A stretch of 64,000 bases of DNA. Origin: AWTP1-13 sp963797005 (GTDB taxonomy: Bacteria > Pseudomonadota > Alphaproteobacteria > Rhizobiales > Hyphomicrobiaceae). The position numbers and the translations under genes are program-made. Below, piece after piece: positions 28,481 to 38,314 of this stretch; position 1 is the stretch's first letter; the number at the start of each line of letters is the position of its first letter. The notes under the pieces were generated by a model that had not been told where the DNA came from, searched no databases, and saw only the letters and a program-made list of their open reading frames with translations. The stretch covers positions 434,001 to 498,000 of the forward strand of contig CAWCOF010000003.1 in the NCBI GenBank assembly GCA_963797005.1, in the 5' to 3' direction.

Positions 28481-29651
28481 TCACGCCTTGCGCTCGCCGC
28501 GCAGGAGGCGTCGAGCGATACTGAACCGGTGCACTTCCGACGGGCCGTCGTAGATGCGAAACGCGCGCAGGTCGGCGAAGATGCGCGCGACGATGGTCTC
28601 GTCGGTGACGCCCTGCCCGCCCAGGACCTGCACGCAGCGATCGATCACGCGCCAGACGGCCTCCGACACGATCACCTTCGCGCGGCTCGACTCGTGCAGG
28701 CCGAGCGCGCCCTGGTCGAGCACCCAGCGCGCAATGCCAGATCGTCAGGCGGGCGATGTGCATGTCCATGTCGTTGTCGGCGAGCATGAAGCCGACACCC
28801 TCGTGCTCGCCGATCGGCCGTCCGAACGCGGTGCGCCGGCGCGCGTAGTCGACCGCGATGTCGTGCGCCCTGCGCACCGCGCCGAGCCAGCGCATGCAGT
28901 GCGTCAGCCGCGCCGGCGACAGCCGTACCTGCGCGTACTGGTAGCCCTTGCCGGGCTCGCCCAGGATGTCGTCCGCAGGGACGCGCAGTCCGGCGAACCG
29001 CACCACCGAGTGTCCTCCCGAAAATCCGGCGTCGAGGCTGCCCATGGTGCGCTCGATCACGATGCCCGGCGCGCTCATGTCGGACAGGAACATCGTCGGA
29101 CCGACATCCTCGATCCTGGCCATGATGATGGCGAACGCCGCGCCGTCGGCGCCGGTGATGAACCACTTGGTGCCGTCGATGACGTAATGATCGCCATCGC
29201 GTTTCGCCGCGGTGGCGAGCATCGAAGGGTCCGAGCCCGCACCCGGCGCCGGCTCGGTCATGCAGAAGCACGAGCGGAGTTGCGCGGCGGCGAGCGGCCG
29301 CAGCCAGCGCTCCTTGTGCCCGGGGTTGGCAACCGCTTCCAGCAGATGCATGTTGCCTTCGTCGGGCGCGGATACGTTGAGCGCAAGCGCCCCGAGCCGC
29401 GAGTAGCCCGCCTCCTCGAACACGATCGCGCGCGCCACGTGCGACAGCGCCATTCCGCCGTACTCGCGCGCGACGTGCGGCGACAGCAGGCCCGCGCGCC
29501 GCGCGCGCGCCGTCATTTCCGCCCGCATCTCGACCGTGGGGCCGTGCGACGACTCCCGCGCATCGGCTTCGAGCGGAATGATCTCCTCCGCGATGAACGC
29601 GCGCACGCGCTTCTGGAGATCGGCGAGCTCGGGCGTGAGTGCGAAGTCCAC
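28481..29651 (-). CDS. Acyl-CoA dehydrogenase (one frameshift)
   Basis: FAD enzyme of about 390 residues catalysing alpha,beta-dehydrogenation of an acyl-CoA. Three domains follow in order: N-terminal helical (LTPELADLQKRVRAFIAEEI), middle beta (CFCMTEPAPGAGSDPSML, TKWFITGADGA) and C-terminal helical (LGGQGVTDETIVARIFADLR, then IYDGPSEVHRFSIARRLL). The frame changes near 28730, between IWHCA and VLDQGALGLHES. The end IYDGPSEVHR resembles the ACAD10/11-type branch more than classical short/medium-chain enzymes. It follows the acyl-CoA synthetase by 15 bases, so the two form a degradation operon. Substrate not determinable. Confidence 0.88.
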
Positions 29652-29666
29652 GGCAGGCTCCGGGTG

Positions 29667-31226
29667 CTACGGCGCGCGCAGGCGATCGCGCAGCACGTTC
29701 TTCTGCACCTTGCCGGTCGCGGTCTTCGGCAGCGGCCCGAAGATCACGCGCTTCGGCGCCTTGAAGCGCGCGAGGCGGCCGCGCGCGTGCTCGATCAGTT
29801 CCGCGTCGGTGGCCGCGGCGCCCTCTTTCAGCGTCACGAACGCCACGGGGACCTCGCCCCACTTCTCGTCGGGGCCGGCGACGACCGCGACTTCGAGCAC
29901 CGCGGCATGCATGGTCAGCGCGGACTCGACTTCCACCGACGAGATGTTCTCGCCGCCGGAAATGATGATGTCCTTGGAACGGTCGCGCAATTCGACGTAG
30001 CCGTCCGCGTGCATCACGCCGAGATCGCCCGTCCGGAACCAGCCGTCCGGACAGCTTGCGCGGGTGGCGTCCTCGTCCAGGTAATAACCCAGCATGACGT
30101 TGTTGCCGCGAAGGGCGATCTCGCCCATCGTCTGCCCGTCGGCGGGCACGTCCGCCCCGCTCGCCGCCACCACCCGCACGTTTTGGCCGATCACGTTGGA
30201 TACCCCTTGCCGCGCTTTGCGCTTCGCCTGCACCGGAAGCTCGAGGCCATTCCACTCGCTGCGCCACTCGCAGAGCACCGCCGGCCCGAACGTTTCCGTG
30301 AGGCCGTAGAGATGCGTGATGTCCATGCCGAGTTGCGCCAGGCGCTCGAGCAGCGCTGGCGTGGGCGGCGCCCCGCCGGTGCCGATGCGCACGCGGCGCG
30401 GCAGCTTCGTGGCGCTCGCCTGCGGATCCCAGATGGTCATCGTCAGGACGGTCGGCGCCGCGCAGAAGTGGCTGACGTTCGAGTCCCGCAAGTGCCGCCA
30501 GATCGCCGCGGGATCCGGCTTCGGCAGGCACAGATGAACGCCCCCCGCGGCGGTGACACCCCACGGGAAGCACCAGCCGTTGCAGTGGAACATCGGCAAC
30601 GTCCACAGATACACGGAGTCGCTGTCGAGTCCCATGTGCAGCGCCATCGCCAGCGCCTGCAGGTACGCGCCGCGATGGTGATACATCACGCCCTTCGGGC
30701 GCGCGGTGGTGCCGCTCGTGTAGTTGATCGAAAGCAGCGCGCGCTCGTCCAAGATCGGATGCCGGAGAGGCAACGCGGCATCGATCAAGTCTTCCAGCTC
30801 GTCGCGCTCGCCGCCTGCACGCACGAGCGCGAGCGCTGGTCCCACCGCGCGCGCCGCTTCCGCGGCGACGGCCTCGTAATCGCTGTCGTAGACGAAGACC
30901 GATGCGCCGGAATGGTCGAGAACATACGCCATGTCCGCGGGGGAGATGCGCGTGTTGAGCGCGACGAGCGCCGCGCCCGCAAATGGGACCGCGTAATGGG
31001 CGGCCAGCAGGACGTGCGTGTTGCCGGCGAGGATCGCGACGCGGTCGCCGGGTGCTACGCCCAACGCCTTCAGCGCGCCCGCGAATTTTTCGCACCGCTC
31101 GCAGAATTCGCCGTAGGTGTACCGGCGGTCACCCTGCACGACGCCGATCCGATCGCCGAAGACCCGCGCCGCTCGCAAGAGGTATGCCGTCGGCGTCAGA
31201 GGCTCGAAGTTGAAGGGCGCGGCCAT
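29667..31226 (-). CDS. AMP-dependent acyl-CoA synthetase/ligase
   Basis: 519-residue ANL-superfamily enzyme activating a carboxylic acid to its CoA ester. ATP-binding loop YTSGTTARPKGVMYHHRG; A5 motif LYGLTETFGP; A7 FRTGDLGVMHADGY; A8 hinge RSKDIIISGGENISS; catalytic lysine in PKTATGKVQKN. It is fully open. Transcribed just before an acyl-CoA dehydrogenase, which suggests a medium-chain or substituted fatty acid as substrate. Start MAAPFNFEPLTPTAYLLRAA is typical of the group. Confidence 0.93.
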   Translation of the reverse strand: MAAPFNFEPLTPTAYLLRAARVFGDRIGVVQGDRRYTYGEFCERCEKFAGALKALGVAPGDRVAILAGNTHVLLAAHYAVPFAGAALVALNTRISPADMAYVLDHSGASVFVYDSDYEAVAAEAARAVGPALALVRAGGERDELEDLIDAALPLRHPILDERALLSINYTSGTTARPKGVMYHHRGAYLQALAMALHMGLDSDSVYLWTLPMFHCNGWCFPWGVTAAGGVHLCLPKPDPAAIWRHLRDSNVSHFCAAPTVLTMTIWDPQASATKLPRRVRIGTGGAPPTPALLERLAQLGMDITHLYGLTETFGPAVLCEWRSEWNGLELPVQAKRKARQGVSNVIGQNVRVVAASGADVPADGQTMGEIALRGNNVMLGYYLDEDATRASCPDGWFRTGDLGVMHADGYVELRDRSKDIIISGGENISSVEVESALTMHAAVLEVAVVAGPDEKWGEVPVAFVTLKEGAAATDAELIEHARGRLARFKAPKRVIFGPLPKTATGKVQKNVLRDRLRAP

Positions 31227-31334
31227 GCGCGCCGAGTATAGCGCAGGGGGACGCCCTGCTCGCCGCGCGCCCGGTCAGCCTCGGCGGCGAAACCAAGACG
31301 AAGCGCCACGCCGGCGCTCCGCGAGCGGCATCGA

Positions 31335-31580
31335 CTACAGCGGGAGCGGACGACCTTCCGGGAGCGCCGGATAGGTGGGCTCCGTGTTCCGCCCGAGCGT
31401 CTCCCGCAATTTCTGCCACGATACGAACGCGAGCAGCAATCCTGCGCCTGCGCCGCAGAGGCCGATCGCAACACTGACTTCATGTCCTGCCAGCGAAGCG
31501 GCAAACGCCAGCGCCACCGCGCACGCCCGCGATTCCCAGTCGCATCCACGTGCCCATCCTGGCAAGCGCGCGCATTTCAT
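31335..31580 (-). CDS. Small putative membrane protein
   Basis: 81 residues with hydrophobic segments (ACAVALAFAASLAGHEVSVA and IGLCGAGAGLLLAFVSW) and a soluble tail NTEPTYPALPEGRPLPL. An ATG at 31575 in the adjacent frame gives an alternative, more natural N-terminus (MRALARMGTWMRLGIAG), so a one-base error near 31520 is possible. No family recognised. The rest of 31227-31884, between the synthetase and the kinase-like gene, shows no other gene to me; 31581-31884 is presumably their promoter region. Confidence 0.4.
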   Translation of the reverse strand: MKCARLPGWARGCDWESRACAVALAFAASLAGHEVSVAIGLCGAGAGLLLAFVSWQKLRETLGRNTEPTYPALPEGRPLPL

Positions 31581-31884
31581 CCTTGGACGGTGTCGAGCTG
31601 CCTTGAAAGCCACAATGTTGTTCACAGAACACCTTATTCGGAGTTGACGAGTCGCGCGTTCAATGGATTGGTATTGCGCGCCGCGTGATCGAACAATAGG
31701 TAGCGTCAGCGGCAAAATCCAATCGCAAATTCGGAGCGCGCCGATCGGTTTCGCCGATGACGTGTAAGCGGCTGATTTCACGGCCAAATGGCGGAGTGTG
31801 CGACGCCTGCGCGGCATTACGTTTGCAACATGGCGGCGCCGCGGGTAGCGTCACGGTTCGCATCACCGCGCCGGATGGGAATCG

Positions 31885-33681
31885 ATGACGCCTGTTGACG
31901 ACGCCGACGACGCGCGCTGCGGACCCTGGAATCCCGGGATCCAGTCCCAGATTCCGGCGGATCTCCTGCACCTCGCCACCCTGTTCCGGCCCGAGCATGC
32001 GCGCACGACGCTCCGAGACGCGCGCGAGCTGCACGATCTCACCGACTTGCCGCTGACGGAGATCGTTGCGTTCCGGCCCGAGCGCCTCGCGCTGCACGAG
32101 CTCCTGATCCGCGTGACCGCCAACGTTTCGGTTCCGGACGGATCCAGAATCGAGGACCTCGGCATCAACTTCCGCGAGATCACGCGCACGCTGCTCGAAC
32201 GGCATGTCGAGCCGCGAATGGCGGCGATCGTCGCTTCCTACGAGTCGACGCGGGCGCAATTGGCCGCGGCTATCGCGCGCGAGCTCCTGCTCTTGCTGCC
32301 ACCGTCGCGCGCGCCGAGTGCGGCGGCGCCAGCCCCGCGCTGGTGGCGACGATGGGTTCGCGGCGGACATGCGCCGTCACCCGCCGCGCCGGAGCAGGTC
32401 GACGCACCGACACTGATCGCGGCCTGGGAAGCGCGCGCACGCACGGACGGCGACGCCGTCCCGCGTGCCGCGGCACGCGCGCTCGCGCGCACGCTTTCGG
32501 CGCTCCTCGCCAAGCACGGCAGTGTGTGGGGCGATCGCGACGTCATCGCTCGCGTGGCCACCGACCTGGCCGCGAACGCACTCGGCAGCGACGTCATCGG
32601 CGAGTTGATCGAGCCGCTGGTGGCGGAAGGCGCCGCGCAGGAAGGCTATCGGCTCCTTCCCCGCCAGGCGCATCCCGTGGTCATGAATACCAAGGGTCCG
32701 TCCGCGGCGGGCAAGAGCACGATGCGCCCGCTGCAAAAGCGCCTCGCGGGGCGCATCGGCGTCGACTGGACCGAATTCGCGCTCATCAGTCCCGACATCT
32801 GGCGCAAGCAGCTTCTCGACTACGGCAGCCTTGGCGCGACCTACAAATACGCCGGCGCGTTCACCGGCGAGGAACTGTCGATCATCGACCAGAAACTCGA
32901 TCGCTACATGGCACGCAAGGCGGTACGCGGCGACATGTCGCATCTGCTGATCGACCGCTTCCGCTTCGACAGCTTCGCGCCGGACTCCGACGTGGCCGGC
33001 AGCAACCTGCTCACCCGCTTCGGCCAGATCGTGTATCTGTTCTTCCTCGTCACGCCGCCGCACCTGCTCGTCGACCGGGCGTGGGTCCGCGGTCTCGACG
33101 TCGGCCGCTACAAGGCCGTCGACGATACGCTGGCCCACGCGGTCGAGGCCTACTCGGGCATGCCGGAGCTGTTTTTCACCTGGATCCGGCGCCGTGACAA
33201 GCGCGTTCACTTCGAATTCCTGGACAACACCGTCACCCGCGGCGAGCCGCCGCGTACTGCGGCGTTCGGCTGGAACGACGTGCTCTATGTGCTGGACATC
33301 GGTCTGCTGCTCGATATCGAGCGATATCGAAAGGTCGACGTCAACGCGCTCGCACCCGATGCGCTCTACGACGACCCTGCCGCCCTGGCGCCGGCCCGCA
33401 ACTGCGGGTTCCTGGCGCGCTGTCTCGCCGAATTTCGCGAAGTCAATTTCGTGGAGCAGGCCGGCGGCCGCATCTATCTGCGCGTCGTGTCGGGCTCACC
33501 GGTTTGGGCCGACCCGCCCGCAATGGCGCGCGCGCTGGCCCACCCTGACACGCGCGCCGGACTGGCCCTTACGCTCCCGCGCGCGTTCTCGGCACCCCCG
33601 CCCGATGACGCTGCGATGCTCGCCGCGGACGAGCACCTGCACACCGTCGGGGCCTGGGGCACGCCGCAACGAGCGGCGTGA
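31885..33681 (+). CDS. Large protein with a P-loop kinase domain resembling zeta toxin
   Basis: 598 residues, fully open. The N-terminal half (about 1-250) is helical and of unknown family, with a proline/alanine/arginine linker near 140-170 (PSRAPSAAAPAPRWWRRW). At about residues 268-282 the stretch VVMNTKGPSAAGKSTMRPLQ contains a Walker A loop (GPSAAGKST), and ISPDIWRKQLLDYGSLGATY follows about 25 residues later. The spacing and the N/S-PDxxR-like motif recall zeta-toxin and related small-molecule kinases. LLIDRFRFDSF could contribute acidic residues. No antitoxin-like gene is adjacent. Its substrate is unknown, and the kinase assignment rests on the motifs only. Confidence 0.7.
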   Translation: MTPVDDADDARCGPWNPGIQSQIPADLLHLATLFRPEHARTTLRDARELHDLTDLPLTEIVAFRPERLALHELLIRVTANVSVPDGSRIEDLGINFREITRTLLERHVEPRMAAIVASYESTRAQLAAAIARELLLLLPPSRAPSAAAPAPRWWRRWVRGGHAPSPAAPEQVDAPTLIAAWEARARTDGDAVPRAAARALARTLSALLAKHGSVWGDRDVIARVATDLAANALGSDVIGELIEPLVAEGAAQEGYRLLPRQAHPVVMNTKGPSAAGKSTMRPLQKRLAGRIGVDWTEFALISPDIWRKQLLDYGSLGATYKYAGAFTGEELSIIDQKLDRYMARKAVRGDMSHLLIDRFRFDSFAPDSDVAGSNLLTRFGQIVYLFFLVTPPHLLVDRAWVRGLDVGRYKAVDDTLAHAVEAYSGMPELFFTWIRRRDKRVHFEFLDNTVTRGEPPRTAAFGWNDVLYVLDIGLLLDIERYRKVDVNALAPDALYDDPAALAPARNCGFLARCLAEFREVNFVEQAGGRIYLRVVSGSPVWADPPAMARALAHPDTRAGLALTLPRAFSAPPPDDAAMLAADEHLHTVGAWGTPQRAA

Positions 33682-33694
33682 GCGCGTGTCTCGG

Positions 33695-33901
33695 CTACTT
33701 GCCCTTACCCACCTGGTTGCCGACGACACCGCCGACCACGGCACCGCCTACGGTGCCGAGCGCGTCGCCGCCGGTCAGCGCGGCCCCGCCCACGGCGCCC
33801 ACACCCGCTCCGATGACGGTGTCGCGATCCCGCGTCGTCATCCCGCTGCACGCCGAAAGGCTGGCCGCGAGACAGAGCACTGCAATCGTCGACTTCTTCA
33901 T
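33695..33901 (-). CDS. Glycine-zipper lipoprotein
   Basis: 68-residue lipoprotein: lipobox LSAC at the end of the signal peptide (MKKSTIAVLCLAASLSAC), then a glycine zipper (GAGVGAVGGAALTGGDALGT, then GGAVVGGVVGNQVG). OsmB/YMGG-like proteins of this type sit in the outer membrane. GGAGG lies just upstream of the start. It converges on the kinase-like gene, 13 bases apart. Confidence 0.85.
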   Translation of the reverse strand: MKKSTIAVLCLAASLSACSGMTTRDRDTVIGAGVGAVGGAALTGGDALGTVGGAVVGGVVGNQVGKGK

Positions 33902-34234
33902 GGTCGAACCTCCATTCCGGTTGGCGCTCCTCCGGTCCGGCGGCCTGGCGCTAAAGCCCGATCGCCTCCGCAGCCTTGGGTCGCCGCACGGCTTCCACTA
34001 TCGGCCCCTGTCCCCCGCGTGCCCATCGGGCGGCGCCGCATTGGCGCGTAGGACGAAGCCGCCCCGCGCCGTCGCTGAATTTCACCTCGAATTCGTGCGA
34101 AATCGCGCCCGATGCGATTGACGTTGGCGGCGTCGGCACGCGACACTTCGCCCGGCTGGGACCGCGAAGATGGGCAAAGCGCCGCGCCATGCACGCGGCT
34201 CCGCCCGGGCGGACGGCAATCAACGGAGGATGCG
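33902..34234. other. Intergenic region, no gene seen
   Basis: 333 bases between the divergent lipoprotein and ABC binding-protein genes. No RNA gene, repeat or convincing coding stretch is seen. It should hold the promoters of both. GGAGG at 34225-34229 is the ribosome site of the binding protein. Confidence 0.6.
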
Positions 34235-35188
34235 ATGACAAGAATCATGCGATTCCTGGCGGCGGGGACCCTGGCGGCACTCGCCTTTTCTGCGCAGGCG
34301 CAGGAGACGTTGAAGATCGCGGCCGGCCAGCGCGGCAACTGGGATACGTCGATCTCCGAGGTCGGCCAACGCGCCGGCATTTTCAAGAAGCACGGGCTCG
34401 CCCTCGAGATCCTGTGGACGCAGGGCAGCGGCGAAACCCAGCAGGCCGTCATCTCGGGGAGCGTCGACATCGGCGTGGCCGCCGGGATCATGGGCGTGCT
34501 GTCTTCGTACTCGAAGGGCGCACCGGTGCGCGTCATCGGCGCGGAAACCACCGGCGCGTCCGATCTCTACTGGTATGTGCCCGCGAGTTCGCCCATCAAG
34601 TCGCTCAAGGACACCGAAGGCAAGACGATCGCCTACTCGACCAACGGCTCGTCCACGAACGGCATCGTGAGAGCTTTCATGCAACAGTACGACCTCAAGG
34701 CCAAGCCGACGGCCACCGGCGGCCCGGCGCCGACGCTGACCCAGGTCATGTCCGGGCAGATCGACGTGGGCTGGTCCGCGCCGCCCTTTGGGCTGCAGCA
34801 GCTCGACGACGGCAAGATCCGGATCATCGCCACCGGCAACGATGCCGCCGTGTTCAAGGGCCAGACCGTGCGGCTGCTGATCACGAACGCGCCGACCCTC
34901 GCCAACCGGAAGGATGCGATCGACCGCTACATGAAGGCCTATCGCGAGACGATCGCGTGGATGTATTCCGACGACCCCGCGGCGCTCAAGACCTACGCGG
35001 ACTTCGTCGGCATCTCGGTCGCGACCGCAAAGCGCACGCGGGACGGCTTCTTCCCGCCGGCCGCCGTGAATCCGGACAAGATCGTCGGGCTCGATGCCAT
35101 CGTGCCGGACGCCGTCGCGCTCAAGTTCACGGCGGCGCCGCTGACGAAGGAGCAGCTCGCCGAGCTGATCCAGATCCCGCTGCGCTGA
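34235..35188 (+). CDS. NitT/TauT-type ABC importer, periplasmic binding protein
   Basis: 317-residue binding protein of the nitrate/sulfonate/taurine family. Signal peptide MTRIMRFLAAGTLAALAFSA with cleavage near AQA-QE. Typical parts: LKIAAGQRGNWDTSISEVGQ, QQAVISGSVDIGVAAGI, TEGKTIAYSTNGSSTNGIV and MSGQIDVGWSAPPFG. The ATG at 34235 has GGAGG 5 bases upstream. It heads a four-gene importer with an ATPase and two permeases. The ligand is not predictable: the family also transports thiamine precursors, riboflavin and aromatic sulfonates. Confidence 0.92.
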   Translation: MTRIMRFLAAGTLAALAFSAQAQETLKIAAGQRGNWDTSISEVGQRAGIFKKHGLALEILWTQGSGETQQAVISGSVDIGVAAGIMGVLSSYSKGAPVRVIGAETTGASDLYWYVPASSPIKSLKDTEGKTIAYSTNGSSTNGIVRAFMQQYDLKAKPTATGGPAPTLTQVMSGQIDVGWSAPPFGLQQLDDGKIRIIATGNDAAVFKGQTVRLLITNAPTLANRKDAIDRYMKAYRETIAWMYSDDPAALKTYADFVGISVATAKRTRDGFFPPAAVNPDKIVGLDAIVPDAVALKFTAAPLTKEQLAELIQIPLR

Positions 35189-35213
35189 CGGCGGCGAGCG
35201 CGGCTATCGCCAC

Positions 35214-36063
35214 GTGAGCGAAGCGCGGCCCGACGCGGCGCGCGCGGGCGCGGGCGACGCGCTGCTCGTCGTCGAGCACATCACCAAGCGATTCGCGACC
35301 GCGGAGGGCGAGCTCACCGCGCTCGACGATATTTCGCTCGCCGTCGCGCCCGGCGAGTTCGTCGCCATCATCGGGCCATCGGGCTGCGGGAAGTCGACGC
35401 TCTTCAACATCATCGGCGGGCTCGCCGGCGATTACCAGGGGCGCGTCACCGTCGGCGGCGAGAGGATAGCCGGCACTCACGCCGCCATCGGCATGGTCTT
35501 CCAGGAGGAATCGACGTTCCCGTGGCGGACCGTGCTGGAGAACGTCGCCTTTCCGCTGGAGATCGCAGGAGTCTCCAGGTCCGAGCGCCGCGAGCGGGCC
35601 GCCCGCTTCGTGTCGCTGGTCGGCCTGTCCGGCTTCGAGCGCCGCTATCCTTCGGAGCTGTCCGGCGGCATGCGGCAGCGCGTGGCGATCGCGCGCACGC
35701 TGGCCTCGCAACCACGCCTCCTGCTCATGGACGAGCCCTTCGCGGCGCTCGACGAGCAGACGCGCGTGATCCTGGGCGACAAGGTGCTGCAGATCCAGCA
35801 AGCCCTGCGGCAGACCACGCTCATCATCACGCACAATCTCACCGAGGCCGTGCAGCTTTCCGACCGCGTGCTGGTGATGACGTATCGGCCCGGGCCGGCT
35901 GAAGCGCGTCGTCGACATCGAGCTGCCGCATCCGCGCGATGCGGGCGTGCTGGGCAGCGATGCATTCGGCCACTACGTCGCGCAGATCTGGCAGGACCTG
36001 CGCGAAGAGGCAAGCCGCGGCATCGCGGAGGACGAGGCGCGCGTCCTGCAGCGCGGGCGATGA
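35214..36063 (+). CDS. NitT/TauT-type ABC importer, ATP-binding subunit (one frameshift)
   Basis: ATPase of about 282 residues. Walker A GPSGCGKSTLFNIIGGLAG, Q-loop FQEESTFPWRTVLENVAFPL, signature LSGGMRQRVAIARTLAS, Walker B LLLMDEPFAALDEQTR, and switch His in ITHNLTEAV. The frame changes near 35898; the remaining tail (VVDIELPHPRDAG) then runs to TGA at 36061-36063. GTG at 35214 is the start, 25 bases after the binding-protein stop. Its end overlaps the ATG of the first permease. Confidence 0.9.
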
Positions 36064-36829
36064 TGGCCTCGTGGGCAAAGTCGCGCAATGGCGCGCGCGC
36101 GTTGGGTGCCGCAAGCGTGCTCACTAGTCGCGGTCGTCGTCGAGGGGCTGATCCGCATCAAGGTCATCAACGGGTTCATCGTTCCGCTGCCGTCGAAGAT
36201 CGTCATGGCGCTGCCGCGCGTCATCGCCGAGGAGCACGTGCTCCAGCGCTTCGGCCAGACCTCGCTGGAGGTGCTCTGGGCGAGCCTGCTGCTCGTGGCG
36301 GTCGGCATCCCGCTCGGCGTCGTGCTGTACCGCTTCCGGTTCGTACGCGCTCGCGTACGAGACGTGGGTCGGCGCGCTGGCGGCGGCGCCGATCGTGCTG
36401 ATGTACCCGCTGTTCCTGGTGATCTTCGGGCGCAGCACGACGACCATCGTGATGATCGGCTTCGCCGCGGGACTCGCGCCCGTGATCCTGAAGACGCTCG
36501 AAGGGCTTGCCGGCACCCGGCTCGTGCTCCTCGATGTCGGGCGCAGCTTCAGGGTCAGCGGCGCGCAGCAATTCTGGAAAATCCTCCTGCCGGCCGCGCT
36601 GCCGACGGTGTTCGTGGGACTGCGGCTCGGCCTCATCTTCGCGATGATCAACATCGTCGGCGTGGAATTCCTCATCAACTTCGGCGGACTGGGTCAGCTC
36701 ATCAACGAGCTGGCCGAGCGCTACGATCTGCCGGGCACCTATGCGGCGATCGGCTTCGTCGTGGCCGCGAGCATCGCATTCTTCGTCGTCACCGAGCGGA
36801 TCGAGCAATGGCTGCGGCCGTACCGGTAG
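36060..36829 (+). CDS. NitT/TauT-type ABC importer, permease A (frameshifted)
   Basis: Inner-membrane permease, about 255 residues. ATG at 36060 overlaps the ATPase stop. Helices are read as KVINGFIVPLPSKIVMALPR, EVLWASLLLVAVGIPLGVVL, then, after frame changes near 36120 and 36350, VLMYPLFLVIFGRSTTTIVM and the loop KTLEGLAGTRLVLLDVGRSF. The C-terminus is GFVVAASIAFFVVTERIEQW. Family BPD_transp_1 (SsuC/TauC type). Two different permease genes follow one another, as in some aromatic-sulfonate or pyrimidine importers. Confidence 0.87.
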
Positions 36830-36856
36830 CGCGCGCGTCCCGATCGGCGGCGGGTC

Positions 36857-37593
36857 ATGCTGCTGCGTATCGCCCTCGTCGTGGTCACGCTGGCCGCATG
36901 GGAAGCCGTGTCGGCTTCGGGCCTCCTCTTTCGCGACGTGGTGCCGTCGCTCACGGCCATTGCGCGCGCCGTCCTGCGCCTTCTCGGCAGCGCCGATTTC
37001 TACGGCAATCTCGCGGTGACGCTCGGCGAAGTCGCCGTCGCGCTCGCGATCGGCGGGGCGGCGGGGGTCGCCGCCGGCATCGCGCTCGGCGCCAACCGGT
37101 TTCTCGCGTGGGCCTACGAGCCGCTCGTGTATTACCTCGGGCCCACGCCGAAGATCATCTTCTTTCCGGTCATGATCCTGTGGTTCGGCGTGGGCAGCGG
37201 ATCCAAGATCGCGATGGGCGCGCTGTCCTGCTTCTTCCCGATCATCATCAGCACCGCCGCCGGCATGCGCTCAGATCGACGCGTCGCTGATCCGCGTCGG
37301 GCGGAGCTTTCGCGCGTCCGACGTGGCAGATGGCGACGAAAATCTACCTGCCGGCCATGCGCCGGCCCATCGTGAACGGCGTGCGGCTCGGTCTTGGCGT
37401 CGCGATCATCGGCACGCTGCTGGCGGAGACCAAGCTCTCGAACCGGGGACTCGGCTATCTCGTCATCCAGTCGTACGCGACGTTCGACATGCCGCGCATG
37501 TACGCGCTCTTGATCGTGCTGTTCGTGCTCGCGATCGGCGCGAACGCGCTGATCGAGCGGCTGGGCGGGACCGGCGGGAACGCACGCGCCTGA
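36857..37593 (+). CDS. NitT/TauT-type ABC importer, permease B (frameshifted)
   Basis: Second permease, about 245 residues. It begins MLLRIALVVVTLAAWEAVSA and shows NLAVTLGEVAVALAIGGAAG, then EPLVYYLGPTPKIIFFPVMI and LWFGVGSGSKIAMGALSCFF. Frame changes near 37270 and 37322 interrupt the coupling loop (DASLIRVGRSFRAS), after which VRLGLGVAIIGTLLAETKLS is normal. A second ATG at 36814 overlaps the end of permease A and may be the true start if another base is missing. It converges on ispD, 7 bases apart. Confidence 0.85.
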
Positions 37594-37600
37594 TCCATTT

Positions 37601-38308
37601 TCAGGCGGGCGCGCCGCCGCCCTGCCGCGCTCGCGCGGCCAGGATCGCGGCGGCGAGGGCGAGGTCATCGGGATAGGTGACCTTCACGTTGGCGTTGCTG
37701 CCGACGACGAGTCGCGGATGAAGGCCGAGTGCCTCGACGGCCTGGGCCTCGTCGGTGACGTGCTCGAAACCGGGACGCGAGAACGCGTCGCGAAGGACGC
37801 CGAAGCGAAACATCTGAGGCGTCTGCGCGTGCCAGAGGCCGTCGCGCGGCTCGGTGCGCACGCTGCGACCTCGCTCGTCCGCGCGCTTCAGCGTCGCGGC
37901 CGCGGGGACGGCGAGGAGTCCGCCCACGCTGTCGTCGCCGACGTCGCGCACCAATCGCGCGAGCGACCCCTCGTCGACGCAGGGACGGACGGCATCGTGC
38001 ACAACGATCCAGTCGTCCAGCGCGACGTCGTCGAAGGCCCCCAGCGCATTCGCCACCGTGAGCGCACGCGTCGTCCCGCCGCAGCGCAGCGCGCGGACAT
38101 CGGCACGGGATGCAACGGCGGTCGTGAACCACTCGTCGTGATCGGACAAGGCGACGTAGATTCGCGTCAACGGCAGACCGGCGATCAACCGGTCGATCGC
38201 ATGCTCCAGCAGGGTCTTGCCGTCGATGGTGGAATACTGCTTGGGCTTATCCGCGCCGAAGCGGACCCCGTTGCCCGCCGCGGGCAGCAACGCGAAGTAG
38301 TTGGCCAC
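37601..38308 (-). CDS. ispD: 2-C-methyl-D-erythritol 4-phosphate cytidylyltransferase
   Basis: 235-residue enzyme of the MEP isoprenoid pathway, joining CTP and MEP to give CDP-methylerythritol. The nucleotide loop is AAGNGVRFGADKPKQY, followed by VVHDAVRPCVDEGSLARLV and the substrate-binding region ending in VTDEAQAVEALG and VKVTYPDDLALA. It is fully open. It follows ispG on the same strand, 6 bases after the stop. ispF, the usual partner of ispD, is not in the window. Confidence 0.95.
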   Translation of the reverse strand: MANYFALLPAAGNGVRFGADKPKQYSTIDGKTLLEHAIDRLIAGLPLTRIYVALSDHDEWFTTAVASRADVRALRCGGTTRALTVANALGAFDDVALDDWIVVHDAVRPCVDEGSLARLVRDVGDDSVGGLLAVPAAATLKRADERGRSVRTEPRDGLWHAQTPQMFRFGVLRDAFSRPGFEHVTDEAQAVEALGLHPRLVVGSNANVKVTYPDDLALAAAILAARARQGGGAPA

Positions 38309-38314
38309 GAACGG

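Noticed and set aside
28554..31241. 895-codon plus-strand reading frame
   Set aside because: It lies opposite an acyl-CoA dehydrogenase and acyl-CoA synthetase with clear catalytic motifs. Its translation is Arg/His-rich with no domain, a common shadow in high-GC DNA.
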